A DNA stretch of 64,000 nucleotides from an uncultured Clostridia bacterium (GTDB lineage: Bacteria > Bacillota > Clostridia > Christensenellales > UBA3700). The stretch is taken from positions 62,001 to 126,000 of the forward strand of contig CAOKSY010000004.1 of NCBI GenBank assembly GCA_948471525.1, in the 5' to 3' direction. The first letter of the stretch is position 1. Each line of letters begins with the position of its first letter. The notes below the pieces were generated by a model that was given only the letters and a program-made list of their open reading frames with translations, did not search any database and was not told the origin of the DNA. The position numbers and the translations under genes are program-made. Below are positions 60,561 through 64,000 of this stretch, piece after piece.

Positions 60561-62529
60561 CACTTTAATTCCTTTGTGGAAACAACTCGGATATTCGAGC
60601 CAAGCGGAATATATTCAAGCACTCAATTCCAAGAAAGCCCCCACTTCGGCGGTGGGCGTTTCTCCTAAATTGCCTTCGCTTAACAATTACGCTTCCGCTA
60701 TGAATCCTTCCATTGGAAAGATACCGAGTTTTGACAATTCGGCAATAAGAAAGAGTATGCTCGATAGTTCAAAGGTCGGAATTATCGGCGGAGGCGGCGT
60801 TCCCGGCGGTGTAACAAAAGAAGGGGTAATCATCGGAGGTAATTCTGGCAACCTCGAAAAAATGCCTACGATTCTTCCGAGTAAGCCGAGCGGAACGACC
60901 GCTTCTTCAAATCCGTTCGATAAGTACCTTCAATTAACGAAGGGCAATCCGCAAACCCCGATTCAACAACCTACGAGCAATCCGGCTCCGCTTGCTACGG
61001 AAACCGAGACCCAAGGAGGAAGGACGGACGCCGGCTCATATAACGGCACGAACGACTTCCTTGAAATGTTCAAGGAAAATTATGGGTACGATTATGACGG
61101 TAGCCCTTTGACGAGAAGAGAGGGAATGAGCGACAGCGTTTGGAATGTTCTCAAAAACCTTTACGGCTATTATCAACAAGGTCTCAACGATGAAAGTCAA
61201 AAAGCCGCCGATGAAGAAAATCGTAATTCCTATTACGATTCGCAACTCGAATCATTGCTCGAACAATATAGAGCCTCGCAAGAGTCTCTCGATAAGAGCA
61301 AATCGCAAGCGCAACAAACGGCAAGTATCACGCTCGATAAGTTAAAGAAATACCTCCCGGCGCAAGTTAAGGCGCAAGGTCTCGGAGGGCTGGGGGTGAG
61401 CGAGACTTCGCAACTCCAAGCCTACAATAACTATGCGAATACTATGGGGAATATCGAGAGCGATTATCAAACAAATAAAACCTCTCTCGATACCAACAAG
61501 ACAAGTGCGACAAACGAACTTGAACAATATCGGCAAAACGCTTTACAAAGTATAGCCGACAAGTACAATGAAGCCGCCGCCTCCCGTAAAGAGTTAGCCG
61601 GAAGCACGAGCAAAAATATCTTCGAGGGAACGCAAGCGGATAACTACGAGACCTTGAAGGGAATCATCTCCGGGGCTTCGGACGAGACAACGGACGCACT
61701 CTTCCAACAAATTATGAGCGGAGATATTAACGAAGAGCAAAAGAATCTCCTCAAAATGCTTGCGACAAGCGTAGCCCAAGGCAATGTAACAAAGCGACAA
61801 GATTCTACCTACAATAACTATTTGAGTACGATTGCGAACTTAACGGATAGGTCGGTAGAATCCGCTTATGCGGCAATCGATAGGCTCGATATAACCGATG
61901 AACAAAAGGCGAAATTGAAGGCGCAAGTTGATAGTCGTGTATCGGTAAATCAAGAGCAATATCGCAAAGATATGAGAAATGAGGTTTTAACATATCTTGA
62001 TTCGTATGAGGGGGATTGGGAGAAAGCGAAGGATTACCTTGACGTCAATCGAGAATTTCTTACGGACGATGATTATAAATTTCACTCCAATAGGATTGAT
62101 AATGAACTCAAAGACCAACAAGACGCCGAGAAAAAATCGCAAGAGGAAAAAGACAAGCGTATTATTACGGGGCAAGAATCGTTTGAGTATAACGGGAAGT
62201 ATTATCAAATCGGCTCTCGCCTTGATGATAACGCAAACGAGATTAAGCACAATAGAGACTTTACGGAGCAACTTAAAAATTTGGGCTTCACTGACCCCTT
62301 CGATAAGAATATTCCTAACGGCACAACATTGACGGTAAAGAGCGACGCCTATGGCTCGAATGAGCATAATTGGAAGGATTGGGTAGGCAGAGTTGATATT
62401 ACGGATTGGCGAAATTGGATTCCCGGATATAACATTTACAATCAAATAAATAACTGGGCAAACCTTGAAACGAGGACTTTAACATTTTACAATGGAAAAT
62501 GGTATAGTTCATCGGAAGTAGGAAGATAA
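60550..62529 (+). CDS. Large phage virion/ejection-like protein
   Basis: 659 residues. A low-complexity Gly/Pro/Ser-rich front (residues 30-170), a Gln/Asn-rich helical middle (GLGGLGVSETSQLQAYNNYA is of the kind found in internal virion proteins of podophages) and a C-terminal part with YNGKYYQIGSRLDDNANEI. It may be an internal or ejection protein; this is inference from composition and gene order. Confidence 0.5.
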   Translation: MSNNTLIPLWKQLGYSSQAEYIQALNSKKAPTSAVGVSPKLPSLNNYASAMNPSIGKIPSFDNSAIRKSMLDSSKVGIIGGGGVPGGVTKEGVIIGGNSGNLEKMPTILPSKPSGTTASSNPFDKYLQLTKGNPQTPIQQPTSNPAPLATETETQGGRTDAGSYNGTNDFLEMFKENYGYDYDGSPLTRREGMSDSVWNVLKNLYGYYQQGLNDESQKAADEENRNSYYDSQLESLLEQYRASQESLDKSKSQAQQTASITLDKLKKYLPAQVKAQGLGGLGVSETSQLQAYNNYANTMGNIESDYQTNKTSLDTNKTSATNELEQYRQNALQSIADKYNEAAASRKELAGSTSKNIFEGTQADNYETLKGIISGASDETTDALFQQIMSGDINEEQKNLLKMLATSVAQGNVTKRQDSTYNNYLSTIANLTDRSVESAYAAIDRLDITDEQKAKLKAQVDSRVSVNQEQYRKDMRNEVLTYLDSYEGDWEKAKDYLDVNREFLTDDDYKFHSNRIDNELKDQQDAEKKSQEEKDKRIITGQESFEYNGKYYQIGSRLDDNANEIKHNRDFTEQLKNLGFTDPFDKNIPNGTTLTVKSDAYGSNEHNWKDWVGRVDITDWRNWIPGYNIYNQINNWANLETRTLTFYNGKWYSSSEVGR

Positions 62530-62538
62530 GGAGCAAAT

Positions 62539-64000
62539 ATGGCTTATCAAATGACTCCTTCGGAGAGAAGAGCAAGAGCGCTTGCATTAAAACAGCAACG
62601 CGAAAACCGCAATCTCTATCAACAATACTTGACTCAAAAGGAAGAGTATGATAGACGGGTCGAACAAGAGCGCCTCAATGCTTTATACGAAGAAAACAAA
62701 GTAAAAAATCAAAACTTTTTCGTGAGAGCCGGACACACTATCGGAGATATAGCAGCGAATGTTATTACCGGAGCGGTGAAAGGTCTCGAAGGAATTTACG
62801 ACCTCGGCGCCGGCATTGTCGGCGCTGTCGGTGGTATATTCGATAAGGGCTTTCAAGATGATGTCAAGAAGCACATATCCTACGATTGGACTATGGAGAC
62901 CTTCGGGAACGATTGGCAAGAAGCCCTCAAATACTCATACACAAAAAACGGTGGAATCGTAGAGAGTGTGGCGAGTGGCATAGGGCAAATGCTTCCGTCC
63001 GTGGCGGTTACGATAGCAACGGGCGGAGCCGGTGCGCCAGCCGCCGTTTCTCAAATGGCAAGTCTCGCAACCTTGGGCGCAAGCGCCGCCGGTAATGCAA
63101 CCGAAGAAGCCTTCAATGACGGAGCCGGGTATTATGCCGGTCTCGGATATGGCTTGGCGAGTGGTGCTGTCGAGATTGCAACCGAGAAAATGTTCGGCGG
63201 TGCAACGAAGGGATTATTCGGAAAGGGTATGCTCGATGAGGTTGGCAAATCCATTGCCGATACCGGAATAAAAAGAATCGCCAAAAATGCTCTCGAAGAA
63301 GGCGTTGAGGAGATTGTTTCGGAACTTGCGAATCCTCTTTTACGGTCTATGTATAAGGGCGGAGAAGCCCTTCAAGACTATGGAACGGGGGAATATTGGG
63401 CTGGTGTGGCGAAGGCTGGTATTGTCGGCTCTTTGACCTCGCTTGCCTATACCGGAACTGTCGGATATGGGTTGTCAAAAGCGGGGGTTGGATATGTCGG
63501 AAAGGAGGCGGATATTAACGAATCCCTTGCCGAGATAGAGACCCAAAAGAAGAAGGCCGAAAATCTTTTTGCAAACGAAAAACTTACGGAGCAAAATGAA
63601 AGCCGTATTTCCTCAAACATAGTGGGGAATTATCAAAATATCGAGAGAACTCTCAAAAAAGCCTCCGAGTCGAAAAGAGCGTCTCTCATTAAAAAGTTTA
63701 GCCTCGAAAAAGCCTTTAACCCGGACGGGTCTATTAAGGGCGATTTTGCCACGCAAATCGGACTTACGAGCAATGAGGCACAAGTAGCCCAAGAAGGGCA
63801 ACAAGGCTCAAATGAGGGGCTTGCAAGTCAATTCAAAAAGGAATACTATTCCCCCTCGCTTCGTGGTAGCGAGGCGATGATTCAAGCCGACCTTGCGGCG
63901 ATGACCGAAAGGTTAAGAACGGACGAAAAAAACTTTGCTACGCAACAAGGAAGAGAAGCCCAAGAGATAGCCGAGGTGAAGCCCTTCACCGGCGAAATGT
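62539..64000 (+). CDS. Large phage protein, 3' part outside window
   Basis: At least 487 residues, open at the window edge. ATG 62539 follows AAGGAG. A charged helical front (1-60), several Gly/Ala-rich amphipathic or membrane-like stretches (residues 65-110, 135-200, 285-320; for example GIGQMLPSVAVTIATGG) and a Gln/Glu-rich part. It resembles the front of very long virion or polyvalent phage proteins that enter the cell with DNA. No enzyme motif is visible in the part shown. Confidence 0.5.
   Translation, partial: MAYQMTPSERRARALALKQQRENRNLYQQYLTQKEEYDRRVEQERLNALYEENKVKNQNFFVRAGHTIGDIAANVITGAVKGLEGIYDLGAGIVGAVGGIFDKGFQDDVKKHISYDWTMETFGNDWQEALKYSYTKNGGIVESVASGIGQMLPSVAVTIATGGAGAPAAVSQMASLATLGASAAGNATEEAFNDGAGYYAGLGYGLASGAVEIATEKMFGGATKGLFGKGMLDEVGKSIADTGIKRIAKNALEEGVEEIVSELANPLLRSMYKGGEALQDYGTGEYWAGVAKAGIVGSLTSLAYTGTVGYGLSKAGVGYVGKEADINESLAEIETQKKKAENLFANEKLTEQNESRISSNIVGNYQNIERTLKKASESKRASLIKKFSLEKAFNPDGSIKGDFATQIGLTSNEAQVAQEGQQGSNEGLASQFKKEYYSPSLRGSEAMIQADLAAMTERLRTDEKNFATQQGREAQEIAEVKPFTGEM

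Overview
The window looks like a chromosomal contig from a low-to-mid GC, Gram-positive-type, probably endospore-forming member of the Clostridia. The evidence is a complete Spo0A with a TGTCGAA box upstream, a zinc-type S14, consensus sigma-A promoters, strong AGGAGG ribosome binding sites, and the order secY-adk-map-KOW-infA-rpmJ-rpsM-rpsK-rpsD-rpoA-rplQ. The species cannot be named from sequence alone.

Layout. 1-6.1 kb: the end of phosphofructokinase, a lipoprotein M1-type peptidase, a YdjI/YdjG-like SPFH and zinc-ribbon envelope pair, a DUF1858 protein, two tandem mini-XRE regulators and a SLOG-fold protein. 6.1-22.2 kb: an uninterrupted S10-spc-alpha ribosomal protein supercluster. 22.3-25.1 kb: an alpha/beta hydrolase, a phosphopantetheinyl transferase next to an acyl carrier protein (its likely substrate), and a frameshifted EEP-family lipoprotein. 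25.2-29.9 kb, minus strand: leuC-leuD-leuB and a secreted protein of unknown function. 30-37 kb: an alpha-CTD/WG-repeat fusion, a cytidine deaminase lacking one zinc Cys, a GPH-type sugar transporter, a flavodoxin-ferredoxin and a GH95-like glycosidase.

37.5-49.5 kb is a visibly A+T-richer accessory cluster: a membrane-anchored XRE regulator, a small secreted protein, a 1561-residue secreted protein with a hydrophobic core segment and a Gly/Asn-rich tail, and two tandem ABC exporters. The exporters' ATPase halves are almost identical in DNA while their permease halves are widely diverged. 49.5-53.7 kb holds a decayed gene, tRNA-Ser with a duplicated 5' half, an acidic zinc-ribbon protein, spo0A, an XRE regulator and an AEC transporter.

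From about 54.04 kb to the end is phage DNA carrying a diversity-generating retroelement (DGR). It has a tail-fibre-like protein, a C-type-lectin-like variable protein whose 3' end (VR) differs from a downstream template (TR) only at template adenines (11 of 23 A changed, 0 of 84 other bases), a perfect 10-bp hairpin just after the variable gene, and a DGR-type reverse transcriptase (IGxxxSQ, YVDD). No recognisable avd gene is present. Small ORFs, three membrane proteins and two large, possibly ejection-type virion proteins follow. The left edge of the phage DNA is a truncated phage gene with no integrase, so the element is a damaged prophage or an assembly junction. The DGR is the most striking system in the window.
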